Origin: Bordetella parapertussis
GTDB lineage: Bacteria > Pseudomonadota > Gammaproteobacteria > Burkholderiales > Burkholderiaceae_C
Length of the DNA stretch: 12,018 nucleotides
Direction of reading: 5' to 3'
Assembly: GCA_943328885.2 (NCBI GenBank)
Contig: CALQBT020000034.1
Span: 1-12,018, forward strand
Below the pieces are notes generated by a model. The model was not told the DNA's origin and did not search any database. It saw nothing but the letters and a program-made list of their open reading frames with translations. This document shows positions 1 to 8,636 of this stretch, piece by piece. The translations under genes and the position numbers were made by a program. The first letter of the stretch is position 1. Each line of letters starts with the position of its first letter.

Positions 1-839
1 CTGACGTCTAGCAGCTTGCGCGGCGTGCCGTCGGGCTTGCTCGCGTCGTAGACGATGCGACCCTCGAAGCCCACCACCTGCATCACGGTTTCGGCGAGCT
101 CGCGGATCGTCACATCTTCGCCGGCACCGATGTTGAGCAACGGGCCGTCGTAGCCCTGGGCCATCAGGTGAACGCAGGCGTCGGCCAGGTCGTCGACATA
201 GAGGAACTCGCGCCGAGGCGCGCCGCTGCCCCAGACCACGCACTGCGCGTCGCCGCGCTGCTTGGCTTCGTGCGCCTTGCGGATCAAGGCCGGCAGCACA
301 TGGCTGTTGGCCAGGTCGTAGTTGTCGTTGGGGCCGTACAGGTTGGTCGGCATCACGCTGATGTACTGTCGGCCGTACTGCTGGTTGTAGCTTTCAGCAA
401 GCTTGACGCCGGCGATCTTGGCGATCGCATAAGGCTCATTGGTGGGCTCGAGTGGGCCGGTCAACAAGTACTCCTCTTTGATCGGCTGCGGGCAGTCGCG
501 CGGGTAGATGCAGCTCGACCCCAGGAACATCAGCCGCTGCACACCAGTCAGGTGGGCGCCGTGGATCAGTCCGGTCTCGATCAGCAGGTTCTGGTACAGA
601 AAATCGGCCCTGAACTGGTTGTTGGCCTGGATGCCACCGACCTTGGCCGCTGCGATGAACAGGTAATCTGGTTTTTCGCTGGCCAAGAAGTCGTGCACCG
701 CACGCTGGTCCAGCAGGTCCAATTCGGCACGGTTGCGCGTGAGCAAGTTGGTGTAGCCGCCAGCCTGCAGGCGGCGAACGAGGGCGCTGCCGACCATGCC
801 GCGGTGGCCGGTGACGAAGATCTTGGCGTTGTGGTGCAT
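1..839 (-). CDS. fcl: GDP-L-fucose synthase (GDP-4-keto-6-deoxymannose epimerase/reductase), C-terminus cut by window edge
   Basis: This cytoplasmic enzyme turns GDP-4-keto-6-deoxy-D-mannose into GDP-L-fucose with NADPH, supplying fucose for polysaccharide. It is an extended SDR protein. The N-terminal Rossmann motif GHRGMVGSA spans residues 11-19, SSCIYP spans 108-113, and the catalytic YAIAK places Tyr137 and Lys141. Cys110 and His180 (in NSHVLP) match the epimerisation pair known from the E. coli enzyme, offset by one residue. The start is the ATG at 839, 28 bp after the regulator's stop, with a weak GAGA ribosome site. The reading frame is open to the window edge, giving 279 codons. The family is about 320 residues long, so roughly 40 are missing. 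Its substrate is made by GDP-mannose 4,6-dehydratase (gmd), which is not in view and may lie beyond position 1. Co-transcription with the regulator is inferred from the short gap. Confidence 0.96.
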   Translation of the reverse strand, partial: MHHNAKIFVTGHRGMVGSALVRRLQAGGYTNLLTRNRAELDLLDQRAVHDFLASEKPDYLFIAAAKVGGIQANNQFRADFLYQNLLIETGLIHGAHLTGVQRLMFLGSSCIYPRDCPQPIKEEYLLTGPLEPTNEPYAIAKIAGVKLAESYNQQYGRQYISVMPTNLYGPNDNYDLANSHVLPALIRKAHEAKQRGDAQCVVWGSGAPRREFLYVDDLADACVHLMAQGYDGPLLNIGAGEDVTIRELAETVMQVVGFEGRIVYDASKPDGTPRKLLDV

Positions 840-867
840 CGTCGGTTCTCGTTGCCGTGGCAAAGGA

Positions 868-1218
868 TCAGGGGTGGCTGTCGGCGCTGGGCGTGCCGGT
901 GACCTCGGCGCGCAGCGCAGCGATGGTCGCTTGCAGCTGGTCGAATTCGGCTTCTTTGCGGGCCAGAAAGCGCCGCGTCATCGCGATTTTTTCGAGCAGA
1001 CCGGCGGGTGTCAGCAGGTAGGCATAGGCCAGCTTGTTGTCGTTGCGCCTGAAGTTGCCGACTTTCACCAGGCCTTTGTCGAGCATCGCGTGCAGCACAT
1101 AGTGGGTCTTGCCCAGGCTCAGACCCAGGGCCTGGGACAGCTCGCGTTGCGACAGGTCGGGTTGTTCATTGAGCAGCCGCAATAGGGCCAGTTGGGAGGT
1201 GTCGGGGTCTGCGGTCAC
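868..1218 (-). CDS. MarR-family EPS-associated transcriptional regulator
   Basis: This is a small (116 aa) DNA-binding protein that probably controls the surrounding polysaccharide genes. A winged helix-turn-helix is visible at about residues 10-70: the segment [20 protein letters not shown] (21-40) reads as helix, turn and recognition helix, and a basic wing follows (NFRRNDNK, 55-62). Residues 76-106 form a charged, probably coiled-coil helix suited to dimerisation. The short length and the wing followed by a long terminal helix match the MarR subgroup found in proteobacterial EPS clusters. The start is a GTG; no in-frame ATG lies before residue 45. It sits between the chain-length gene and fcl. 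A palindrome at 1246-1264, 28-46 bp upstream of the start, is a candidate autoregulatory site. The effector and target promoters cannot be read from the sequence. Confidence 0.88.
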   Translation of the reverse strand: MTADPDTSQLALLRLLNEQPDLSQRELSQALGLSLGKTHYVLHAMLDKGLVKVGNFRRNDNKLAYAYLLTPAGLLEKIAMTRRFLARKEAEFDQLQATIAALRAEVTGTPSADSHP

Positions 1219-1357
1219 GAGCGCTCGGTGGTGCGAGAAGGGTTTCTGTTCAAGGCATGAACAGTTTAACTTGCGGGTTTTGCAGGGCCGATCTGCAGCG
1301 CGGTGTGACCGTGACCGCCAGGACGTTCAAGCAGGCTTGGCCGCAGCGGGTGGCGGT
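1219..1357. other. Intergenic gap in front of the EPS regulator
   Basis: This 139-bp gap separates the chain-length gene from the regulator and is much wider than the neighbouring gaps of 14 and 28 bp. It therefore probably holds a separate promoter for the regulator-fcl pair. It contains the palindrome listed at 1246-1264. On the minus strand, TAAACT (1268-1263) overlaps the palindrome edge and is a 4/6 match to a sigma-70 -10 box, but no convincing -35 box sits at the right distance. No small gene or clear terminator was seen. Confidence 0.5.
1246..1264. promoter_or_regulatory. Palindrome upstream of the EPS regulator, candidate operator
   Basis: The sequence CTGTTCA-AGGCA-TGAACAG is a perfect inverted repeat with 7-bp arms and a 5-bp spacer. 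It ends 28 bp before the GTG start of the MarR-family gene. MarR dimers usually bind 16-20 bp palindromes at their own promoter, so size and place both fit. It overlaps a weak -10-like TAAACT, which would suit repression. The arms lack a following T-run on either strand, so a terminator is less likely. I did not find a second full copy in the window. Binding is inference. Confidence 0.5.
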
Positions 1358-2476
1358 TCAGGCCCTCAGCCCAGCGCCGCCGTCGGGCCTGGGCCGGCGC
1401 AGCGAATAGCGCACCAGCACGAAGGCCAGCAGGGCCAGCAAGCTGGCCAGCGTGGTGGCGATCGCGATGATGGCGCGCTTCGGCTTGCTTTTTTTCTCGG
1501 GCGGCGTGGCAGGGTCCACCACCTGGATCAACGCGCCTTCGCGGCTCTCGTCGGCCCTTGCCAGCTCGAACTGGCGGGCGTAGAGCTCGAACAGCGTTTC
1601 CTGGTATTTGAATTCCCGGTACTTGCCCACATAGTCGGGGCCGCCAGAGTTGTCGCTGGCGTGCTCGGTGCGTGCCAGTTGCTCGCGCAAGCCGGTCAGC
1701 AGAGTTTGCTGCTGCCGCACTTCGGCGGTGCCGTCTGCCATCGTCCCGCGCAGGATTTGCAAGCGCATGTCGGCCGAGGTGGTCTCGGCCTTGAGGCGGG
1801 CGTAGGCTTCGGCGGCGGCTTTGGGTTCGGATTTGAGCGCGCCGGCATTGAAACCACTGGCTTGCAGCGCTTGCTGCGCGCCGACCAAGCGGTCGCGACT
1901 TTGCTGCAGCTGACGCTCGAAAAAAGCTCTGCGCTGCTGCGCCTCGGTCACGGCCAGCGTGCCGGTGATGCGGCGCAATTCATCGACATAGCGGTTGGCG
2001 ATGTCGGCGGCCCGCTGCGGGTTCTTGTCGTCGACCTCGACGGTGAGCAGGCCGTCCTTCTTGCCCAGGGTGATGCGCACGTTGCTGGCCAACTCTTTGC
2101 GTGCGTCGACCCGAAACTTTTCTTCGTACACCTCCATCAGCTTGAACTGCTCGACGATGCGGTCTGACAGGGTGACGCTTTGCATCAACGCGACATAGCG
2201 CTCCCCGGGGCTGCTGATGCCCGCCGCACCACCGGCCAGACCTGCCAGCGACCCCAGTGAGGCCAAGGCTGACGCTGCGCCGCTCTGCGCCTGCTGCGGG
2301 GGCAGCACGGTGGTGCTGGCGGTGAAGGTGGGGGCGATCAGCAGCGTGATGCCCAGCGCTGTCAGACCGGCAGCCAAGGGCCCCATGGCCAGCAGCCACA
2401 GGTTTTGGCGCAGCGCGGCGAACATCTCGGCCAGCGTCATGCCGGGCTCATCGGCTTCAGTCTCGGTTTCGTTCAT
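1358..2476 (-). CDS. Wzz/GumC-type polysaccharide chain-length determinant (inner-membrane co-polymerase)
   Basis: This 372-aa protein sets polymer length and links polymerisation to export at the inner membrane. It has the standard Wzz layout: a cytoplasmic N-terminus, a membrane segment at about 26-48, a large periplasmic part rich in coiled coil (about 170-290), and a second membrane segment at about 335-355 with a short basic tail. A Pro/Lys-rich stretch, ATPPEKKSKPKR, precedes the second segment as is typical. No Walker motif or C-terminal tyrosine-kinase domain is present, so any partner kinase is encoded elsewhere. The frame is open upstream to 2662, but that would overlap the export gene by about 170 bp. 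The ATG at 2476 lies 14 bp after that gene's stop, follows GGCTGGAACGA, and gives the usual N-terminus. The tight spacing indicates one operon with the SLBB exporter. Confidence 0.92.
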   Translation of the reverse strand: MNETETEADEPGMTLAEMFAALRQNLWLLAMGPLAAGLTALGITLLIAPTFTASTTVLPPQQAQSGAASALASLGSLAGLAGGAAGISSPGERYVALMQSVTLSDRIVEQFKLMEVYEEKFRVDARKELASNVRITLGKKDGLLTVEVDDKNPQRAADIANRYVDELRRITGTLAVTEAQQRRAFFERQLQQSRDRLVGAQQALQASGFNAGALKSEPKAAAEAYARLKAETTSADMRLQILRGTMADGTAEVRQQQTLLTGLREQLARTEHASDNSGGPDYVGKYREFKYQETLFELYARQFELARADESREGALIQVVDPATPPEKKSKPKRAIIAIATTLASLLALLAFVLVRYSLRRPRPDGGAGLRA

Positions 2477-2490
2477 TCGTTCCAGCCTGT

Positions 2491-4452
2491 TCACCGGACC
2501 GACGCCTTGATACCGGCGATGCCTATGCCCAGGTTGTAGAAGATCTGGGTCCAGTCCTTGGCGTTCTGGATGAAGGTCACCTTGTCCACCTCTTCGGGCA
2601 CGAAGATGCTGTCTCCAGGCTGTGCGGTTATCGAGTTCAGGTTGCCTCGCTTGCTGAACCAACCGGCGCTGGTCAGGGTGCTCACCACGCTGCCATTGGC
2701 CCGAACCACAAAAGTGCTGGCCTGGTCGGCGCCGCGGGTCGGGCCGCCTGCTAGGTTCAGGTAGTCTGTTAGGCCCAGGCCTTCGGTGTGCAGGTAGCTG
2801 CCCGCATTGAACACGCTGCCGAACACGCCCACCGCCGTGGGGTGCGGCGGGATGTAGAGCCTGTCGCCGTCCTCGAGCAACAACGTTGGCAACTGCCCGC
2901 CTTCGACAGGGATTTGCATCACCACCCGGCCACTGGGCTTGACCGCGCGCAGTCGTTCGATCAGGCGGCTGGTCGCCTGGGCGCTGGCGTTCTGGGCAGC
3001 GGCATCATCGGCGCTGCTGATCCGTTTCGACGCGTTGTAGCGCGCTGAATCGGTTTCCATGTCGCGCAGCGTGCGCTCGTAATTTTGTTGCTGGACCATT
3101 CGCACGCTCTCGCGGCTGAATTCGGCGCCGAACAGGAATGCCCCGGTCGTCAAGCCGCCGGCCTGGCGCAAGGCGTCTGCCAGTGAGCTGTCAGCCGGCA
3201 TCACATAGTCGCCCGGCTTGAGCACCTCACCTTCGATCCGCACGCGCTTGTTCTGCCGTTCCACCGGCAAGGTTGCCGCGACGGCGTTGAACGCGCGAAG
3301 CACATCACCGCTGCGCAGCGCCAGCTTGCCGGCTCCAGGCAACTCGATCTGCGTCACGCGAACACCTGGGCGCTCCTCCAGGCGCTCGATGGTCAGCCGG
3401 GTGGTGTCGGCCACCGCCGCAAAGCCGCCGGCCATTCGCAGCGCATCGTCCACGGTCTCGCCAGGTTTGAGTTCGAAAATGGCCGGTCGGTTGACGCTGC
3501 CGATCAGCCCGACCTGCGGGCCGATCGCGCCGACATGGATCACGTCCTCGGCTTGCACCACCCGGTCGGCCTCGCGGTCGCCTTTGAGCAGCAGGTCGTA
3601 GAGGTCGAAGGTGGAGATCAGCTCGCGGCCGCGGCGCAGCTGCACCGAGCGAAAACTGCCTGCTGCCGAAGGGCCACCGGCTCGCATCAGGGTCTGTGCC
3701 AAGGTCGACAGGCTGCTGACCACCTGCACGCCGGGACGCTGGACAAAGCCGGTGACATACACCCTCAACCCACGCAGCTGGCCGAGTGAGACGCTGAGCT
3801 GGAAGTTCTTGAACACCAGCGCGACGCGCCGGCTGATCACCTCCGACAGGTCGGCGTACTTCACGCCTGACACCATGATCGGGCCGACCCGGGGCACGTT
3901 GATCCGGCCCGAGCGGTCGACTTGCAGGCGCAAGTCGGCATCGACCGAGCCCCAGAGTGTCAGCACCAGTTCATCGCCGGCCTGCAGCAAGTAGTCCGGC
4001 GGCACGTTTGGGCTGTAGTCGGGCGCGTCGAGCGAGGCCGCAGGCCCGGTCAATAACTCAGATCCGAAGCGGCGTATCTCGTATCCCAACCCCTGCTGCG
4101 TGGGCCCCTGCTGCGTGGGCCCCTGCTGCATGATTGTCCGAGCGACCCCCTGGACGTAGACCTCGAATTCGCCGGCCACATAAGGTGCGGGAACTGCTAG
4201 CTCTTTGTCAATTTCACCTGGCCTGCGGGATCGAAGCGTTTGACTGTCCTGCATCGCAGGCGAGCCGACATCGGCCGACGGCCTCAGCCGAACCGGCCCA
4301 CCCGGTGCGGCCTCAACCGGCGCAGCAGCTTGGGATTGGGATTGGGCGGCGGGTGCGCCCAAGAGCAAGCTCAAATGCACTGACGCAAGAGCTAGCGCAT
4401 GCACAAGCCGGGGCAGGGCATGGGCTCGAAATGGGGTGAAGGTCAGATTCAT
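2491..4452 (-). CDS. Polysaccharide export protein with Poly_export and multiple SLBB domains (Wza-like outer-membrane exporter)
   Basis: This 653-aa protein probably forms the periplasmic/outer-membrane channel through which the polymer leaves the cell. The N-terminus has a hydrophobic stretch (about 17-36) ending in Ala/Gln/Ser and looks like a Sec signal peptide. No lipobox cysteine follows, unlike Wza. A Poly_export domain lies at about 152-226, with YLLQAGDELVLTLWG at its start. SLBB-like units follow, with openings at about 231 (VYVTGFVQRPG), 314 (VGLIGSVNRPA), 404 (VRIEGEVLKPG) and 542 (VGVFGSVFNAG), most paired with a later AGG. A charged, Ala/Gln-rich insert lies at about 450-505 between the third and fourth. 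The C-terminal WTQIFYNLGIGIAGI could be the pore helix. The protein is much longer than Wza (about 380 aa). Residues 109-121 are a QQGPT repeat. The start is the ATG at 4452. Confidence 0.93.
   Translation of the reverse strand: MNLTFTPFRAHALPRLVHALALASVHLSLLLGAPAAQSQSQAAAPVEAAPGGPVRLRPSADVGSPAMQDSQTLRSRRPGEIDKELAVPAPYVAGEFEVYVQGVARTIMQQGPTQQGPTQQGLGYEIRRFGSELLTGPAASLDAPDYSPNVPPDYLLQAGDELVLTLWGSVDADLRLQVDRSGRINVPRVGPIMVSGVKYADLSEVISRRVALVFKNFQLSVSLGQLRGLRVYVTGFVQRPGVQVVSSLSTLAQTLMRAGGPSAAGSFRSVQLRRGRELISTFDLYDLLLKGDREADRVVQAEDVIHVGAIGPQVGLIGSVNRPAIFELKPGETVDDALRMAGGFAAVADTTRLTIERLEERPGVRVTQIELPGAGKLALRSGDVLRAFNAVAATLPVERQNKRVRIEGEVLKPGDYVMPADSSLADALRQAGGLTTGAFLFGAEFSRESVRMVQQQNYERTLRDMETDSARYNASKRISSADDAAAQNASAQATSRLIERLRAVKPSGRVVMQIPVEGGQLPTLLLEDGDRLYIPPHPTAVGVFGSVFNAGSYLHTEGLGLTDYLNLAGGPTRGADQASTFVVRANGSVVSTLTSAGWFSKRGNLNSITAQPGDSIFVPEEVDKVTFIQNAKDWTQIFYNLGIGIAGIKASVR
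4090..4130 (-). repeat. 15-bp tandem repeat inside the export gene (QQGPT units)
   Basis: Two exact copies of CCCCTGCTGCGTGGG (4090-4104 and 4105-4119) are followed by a partial third copy that breaks at 4130. Read on the minus strand they encode QQGPT, QQGPT and QQG. The unit is a multiple of three, so gain or loss of a copy would change linker length without shifting the frame. It lies in the low-complexity linker between the signal peptide and the Poly_export domain. Confidence 0.9.
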
Positions 4453-4773
4453 TTGTCGACGTTTTTCGGTGGACCTGTCGCCGTGAATGTCAAGCGAGAA
4501 ACCTTGCGGCTCATGGCTTGAGCAGCTCGCCCAAAGCCGACCCCTGTGGTCTGCCGTGCAAGAAATTCATTCTACGGTGAGTGACCGGACCGCCTCTTCA
4601 GATGGGTCGGCCTATGGGCGGCCTTCGAAAACTGGCTCGGGCTCGATCTAATTGACCAACGTCATCGGCTCCTTCTGCACAGAGCGCTTGTTGCTTTGCC
4701 GAGCTTGGGATGGGGGGTACTTTCTAGCCACGACCTGTCGATGCCGGGGCACCGGTCGATAGAATTGATATCC
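4453..4773. promoter_or_regulatory. Divergent intergenic region between the EPS export operon and the initiating transferase
   Basis: This 321-bp stretch has no convincing gene and must drive both directions. For the minus-strand operon, a perfect TTGACA sits at 4493-4488, but the 17-bp-spaced -10 position reads ACCGAA, a poor match. An alternative -10, TAGAAT, is at 4574-4569, again without a good -35. For the plus-strand gene, TAGAAT at 4760-4765 would put the transcript start within a few bases of the ATG at 4774, implying a leaderless message. Short ORFs here are shadows with no family resemblance. No strong palindrome like the one at 1246-1264 was found. Confidence 0.4.
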
Positions 4774-5865
4774 ATGTTCATTCTTGTGATCGCGTTCCTG
4801 GTATCGATGTTGGTCACTTTGTGGATGGTGCGCCGCGCTGGCAATGGTGCGCACAGTCTGCAAGACAGCGACCTGTCGGGGCCGCAGAAATTCCACGCCG
4901 CCCCGGTGCCGCGTGTGGGTGGCATCGGCATCCTGGCTGGCACGCTGGCGGCGGCGGCGCTGATCTGGTTGCGCCAGCCTGACATCGGCGCTGGTGCGCT
5001 TTGGTTGCTGCTGTGCGCGCTGCCGGCGTTTGTCTCTGGTCTGACCGAAGATCTCACCAAGACCCAGAGCCCGCGTCGGCGCTTGTTCTTCACGGCCTTG
5101 TCAGCCACGCTGGCGGTGGTTTTGATGGATGCGGTGATCTCTCGAACCGCTGTGCCGGGTCTGGACTGGCTGGTGTCGTTCCGGCTGGGTGCGGCGCTGC
5201 TGACGATCTTCGTGGTGGCGGGCTTGGCCAACTCGATCAACATCATCGACGGTTTCAACGGCTTGGCGTCGATGTGCTGTGTGCTGATCCTGAGCAGCAT
5301 CGGCTATGTGGCATTTCAAGTCCATGACGCGCTGGTGCTGGCGCTGGCGCTGGCAGGCGTCGGTGCGGTGCTGGGCTTCTTCATCTGGAACTTTCCCGCC
5401 GGGCTGATTTTTCTGGGCGACGGGGGGGCGTACTTTCTGGGCTTCTACGTTGCAGAACTGGCGATCTTGCTGCTGCACCGCAACCCTGCGGTGTCGCCGA
5501 TGTTTGCGCTGCTGGTCTGTATCTACCCGGTGTTCGAGACCGTGTTCTCGATCTACCGCCGCGTGATGCTGCGCCGGCAATCGGCGGGCGCAGCCGACGG
5601 CATCCACCTGCACTCGCTGATCTACCGCCGCATCATGCGTTGGGCGGTGGGCGAGCAGTCCATGCGCTCGCTGGCGCGGCGCAACTCGATGACCTCGCCC
5701 TACCTGTGGTTGCTGTGCATGATCGCGGTGGTGCCGGCGATGCTGTTTTGGGACAACACCGTGATCCTGGTGGCCTGCATCGGGCTGTTCAGCGTGATCT
5801 ATACCGCGCTGTATTGGCGCATCGTCCGCTTCAAGGTGCCGCGCTGGATGATCGCCAGGCGCTGA
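4774..5865 (+). CDS. Polyprenyl-phosphate sugar-1-phosphate transferase (WecA/MraY superfamily, glycosyltransferase family 4)
   Basis: This 363-aa, many-pass membrane enzyme transfers a sugar-1-phosphate (often GlcNAc-1-P in this family) from a UDP-sugar to undecaprenyl phosphate, the first committed step of repeat-unit assembly. Family motifs appear in order: KFHAAPVPRVGG (39-50), GLTEDLTK (89-96, E-D where MraY has D-D), NSINIIDGFNGLA (153-165) with the nucleotide/metal-binding Asp159, GDGGAYFLG (215-223), and DGIHLHSLIYRR (275-286), matching the His-rich cytoplasmic loop of WecA. About ten hydrophobic segments are visible. The ATG at 4774 opens directly into a membrane helix as expected. 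In-frame starts at 4696 and 4741 would add a polar N-terminus. The ribosome site is weak. The gene is divergent from the export operon and convergent, with a 27-bp gap, to the epimerase gene. The exact sugar substrate is not determinable here. Confidence 0.92.
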   Translation: MFILVIAFLVSMLVTLWMVRRAGNGAHSLQDSDLSGPQKFHAAPVPRVGGIGILAGTLAAAALIWLRQPDIGAGALWLLLCALPAFVSGLTEDLTKTQSPRRRLFFTALSATLAVVLMDAVISRTAVPGLDWLVSFRLGAALLTIFVVAGLANSINIIDGFNGLASMCCVLILSSIGYVAFQVHDALVLALALAGVGAVLGFFIWNFPAGLIFLGDGGAYFLGFYVAELAILLLHRNPAVSPMFALLVCIYPVFETVFSIYRRVMLRRQSAGAADGIHLHSLIYRRIMRWAVGEQSMRSLARRNSMTSPYLWLLCMIAVVPAMLFWDNTVILVACIGLFSVIYTALYWRIVRFKVPRWMIARR

Positions 5866-5892
5866 GCGGGTGGCACTGGAGGTCTGAGGTTT

Positions 5893-6965
<1,073 letters not shown>

Positions 6966-6969
<4 letters not shown>

Positions 6970-7526
6970 AAGAGTTCGGCCTCGGCCAGCAACGGAGCTG
7001 CCGCATCCTTGGGCGCCAGCCTTGGCAGCAGGTCGGCGGGCCAGTCGATGCCGATGGCGGGGTCGTCCCAGCGGATCGCCCGTTCGCAGGCCGTGGCGTA
7101 GTAGTCGGTGGTTTTGTAGAGGAAGCGGGTGTCGTCTTCCAGCGCCACAAAACCGTGGGCAAAGCCCTCCGGTATCCACATCTGCTGCCGGTTGGCGGCG
7201 CTCAGGGTCGCTGAGACCCATTGGCCGAAGCTCGGGGAGCCCCGGCGGATGTCCACCGCGACGTCCAGCACCGCGCCTTGCACCACGCGCACCAGCTTGC
7301 CTTGGGGATGCGGTGGTAACTGGTAGTGCAGCCCGCGCAGCACGCGATGGGCTGAGGCCGATTCGTTGTCCTGTACAAAGGTCCGCGGCTGCGCCAAGCC
7401 GAGCTTGGCCAGCCCGTCGTTGAATCGCTGCTGGCTGAAGCTTTCCATGAACCAGCCGCGGTCGTCGGAAAACACGCGAGGTTCGATCAGCACGACTTCG
7501 GGCAAGCGGGTGGCGGTGAATTTCAT
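6966..7526 (-). CDS. rfbC: dTDP-4-dehydrorhamnose 3,5-epimerase
   Basis: This cytoplasmic cupin enzyme epimerises dTDP-4-keto-6-deoxy-D-glucose at C3 and C5, the third step of dTDP-L-rhamnose synthesis. The 186-aa length is normal. The signature RGLHYQ gives catalytic His67. Lys77 (in QGKLVRV), Tyr137 (in FLYKTTDYY) and Asp174 (in APKD) fall at the spacing of the active-site residues of the Salmonella enzyme. The cupin core includes [13 protein letters not shown] (91-103) and IPEGFAHGF (118-126). The ATG at 7526 lies 34 bp after the rfbD stop. No strong Shine-Dalgarno sequence precedes it. Its stop is shared with the TTG start of the epimerase gene. Confidence 0.97.
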
Positions 7527-7560
7527 CGGAATGTGGTTGGGGTGAATGCGCGAGAGGTGC

Positions 7561-8469
7561 TCAGCGCAGGTTCAGCGCTTCGCTGAGCATGCGGTCGACG
7601 CCGCAGCGCCAGTCGGGCAGGGTCAGACCGAAGGCTTGCCGCAGCTTGTCAGTGGCCAGCCTCGAGTTCAGCGGTCGCTGGGCGGGTGTCGGGTAATCGC
7701 TGGTGGTGGTGGCTTGCACCGCATTTGCTCCGCACTGCAGCGTGATGCCGCTCTGCTGCGCCCAGCCGATCACGTGGCGGGCGTAGTCGAACCAGCTGAC
7801 CTCGCCGCTCGCGACGGCGTGGTAGGTGCCGCTCAGGCTGGCATCGGTGCTGGCGCGGCGCAGTGCGTGGGCACTGATGTCGGCCAGCAGGTCGGCTCCG
7901 GTCGGTGCGCCGATCTGGTCGGAGATCACCCGCAGGCTGTCGCGCTCGGCGGCGAGCTTGAGCATGGTGCGGGCGAAGTTGCTGCCGCGCGCGGCGTGGA
8001 CCCAGCTGGTGCGCAGGATCAGGTGGCGGCAACCGCTGGCGCGGATCAAGGCTTCGCCGGCGAGTTTGGTGCTGCCGTAGACGCTGAGCGGGGCGGTGGG
8101 TGCGGTTTCAGAGCGCGCTTGGTCGCCGCTGCCGTCGAAGACGTAGTCGGTGCTGTAGTGCAGCAGCCAGCCGCCAAGCTCGGCCATCACCTGGGCCATC
8201 GCGCCGGGCGCCAGCGCGTTGATGCGGTGGGCGAGCTCGGGCTCGCTCTCGGCCTTGTCCACGGCGGTGTAGGCGGCGGCATTGACAACGACGTCTGGTT
8301 TGAGCGCGCGCAAGGTGTCGGCCAGGCGCTCGGGCTGGGCCAGATCGCCGCACAGCGCCGGGTCTGATGGCTCACGCCGGGGCAGGGCGATCACCTCGCC
8401 CAGCGGCGCCAGCGAGCGCCTGAGCTCCCATCCCACCTGGCCATCAGGCCCCAACAGTACGAATCTCAT
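7561..8469 (-). CDS. rfbD: dTDP-4-dehydrorhamnose reductase
   Basis: This enzyme reduces dTDP-4-keto-L-rhamnose to dTDP-L-rhamnose with NAD(P)H, the last step of the pathway. The 302-aa SDR protein has the nucleotide motif GPDGQVGWEL (7-16), NAAAYTAVDKAE (63-74), STDYVFDG (106-113) and the catalytic YGSTK (Tyr131, Lys135), all typical of RmlD. The ATG at 8469 gives the family's usual N-terminus, with the first beta strand beginning at residue 3. An in-frame ATG at 8502 would add 11 polar residues and cannot be excluded; the open frame further upstream to 8598 runs into the promoter region. It is the first gene of its operon, which is unusual because rfbB and rfbA commonly precede it. Neither is in this window. 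Confidence 0.96.
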   Translation of the reverse strand: MRFVLLGPDGQVGWELRRSLAPLGEVIALPRREPSDPALCGDLAQPERLADTLRALKPDVVVNAAAYTAVDKAESEPELAHRINALAPGAMAQVMAELGGWLLHYSTDYVFDGSGDQARSETAPTAPLSVYGSTKLAGEALIRASGCRHLILRTSWVHAARGSNFARTMLKLAAERDSLRVISDQIGAPTGADLLADISAHALRRASTDASLSGTYHAVASGEVSWFDYARHVIGWAQQSGITLQCGANAVQATTTSDYPTPAQRPLNSRLATDKLRQAFGLTLPDWRCGVDRMLSEALNLR

Positions 8470-8636
8470 GCGTGGTGTTTCTGTGGTCTGCGGGGTCGTC
8501 ATGGCCGGCGCGGCCTGCCCACCCAGCGGGCCGGGTTCGCCTAAATCATCAGATTTTAGGGATGCACGGGCTGCGAATTCGGTGCAATTGGACCGCAAAG
8601 CTTGAAAATCCGCGCATCGGCGATAATAAGCGGTTA
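8470..8636. promoter_or_regulatory. Divergent promoter region between rfbD and rhlE
   Basis: This 167-bp gap serves rfbD (minus) and rhlE (plus). An AT-rich island at 8540-8560 in otherwise GC-rich DNA carries an inverted repeat: CCTAAA (8540-8545) and TTTAGG (8555-8560). On the minus strand the same island contains TAAAAT (8558-8553), a 5/6 match to a -10 box, placing an rfbD transcript start near 8546. No good -35 box is present. For rhlE, GATAAT (8622-8627) is a 5/6 -10 match, with TTGAAA (8602-8607) upstream at a short 14-bp spacing. These are motif readings only. Confidence 0.4.

Noticed and set aside
168..902. Long plus-strand ORF (244 codons) opposite fcl
   Set aside because: It is antisense to a clear GDP-fucose synthase and reads as low-complexity Val/Gln/Ala/Arg sequence with no family motif, as expected from GC-rich codon bias.
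1109..2167. Plus-strand ORF (352 codons) opposite the regulator and chain-length genes
   Set aside because: It spans two real minus-strand genes and their gap, has no recognisable domain and no ribosome site.
2477..2662. N-terminal extension of the chain-length protein
   Set aside because: It would overlap the export gene by about 170 bp and adds Arg/Gln-rich sequence; the ATG at 2476 gives the normal Wzz N-terminus.
4488..4493. Perfect TTGACA on the minus strand upstream of the export gene
   Set aside because: Kept only as a note in the intergenic entry: no acceptable -10 box at 16-19 bp, so it was not called a promoter by itself.
4662..5300. Minus-strand ORF (212 codons) opposite the initiating transferase
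   Set aside because: It is antisense to well-conserved membrane-enzyme motifs, and its translation is Ser/Thr/Arg-rich with no motif.
6970..7221. Extension of the epimerase frame to an upstream start at 7221
   Set aside because: The added 84 residues are an out-of-frame reading of rfbC and are Arg/Pro-rich nonsense.
7546..8367. Plus-strand ORF (273 codons) opposite rfbD
   Set aside because: It is a shadow of rfbD; Gly/Ala/Val/Gln repeats without a domain.
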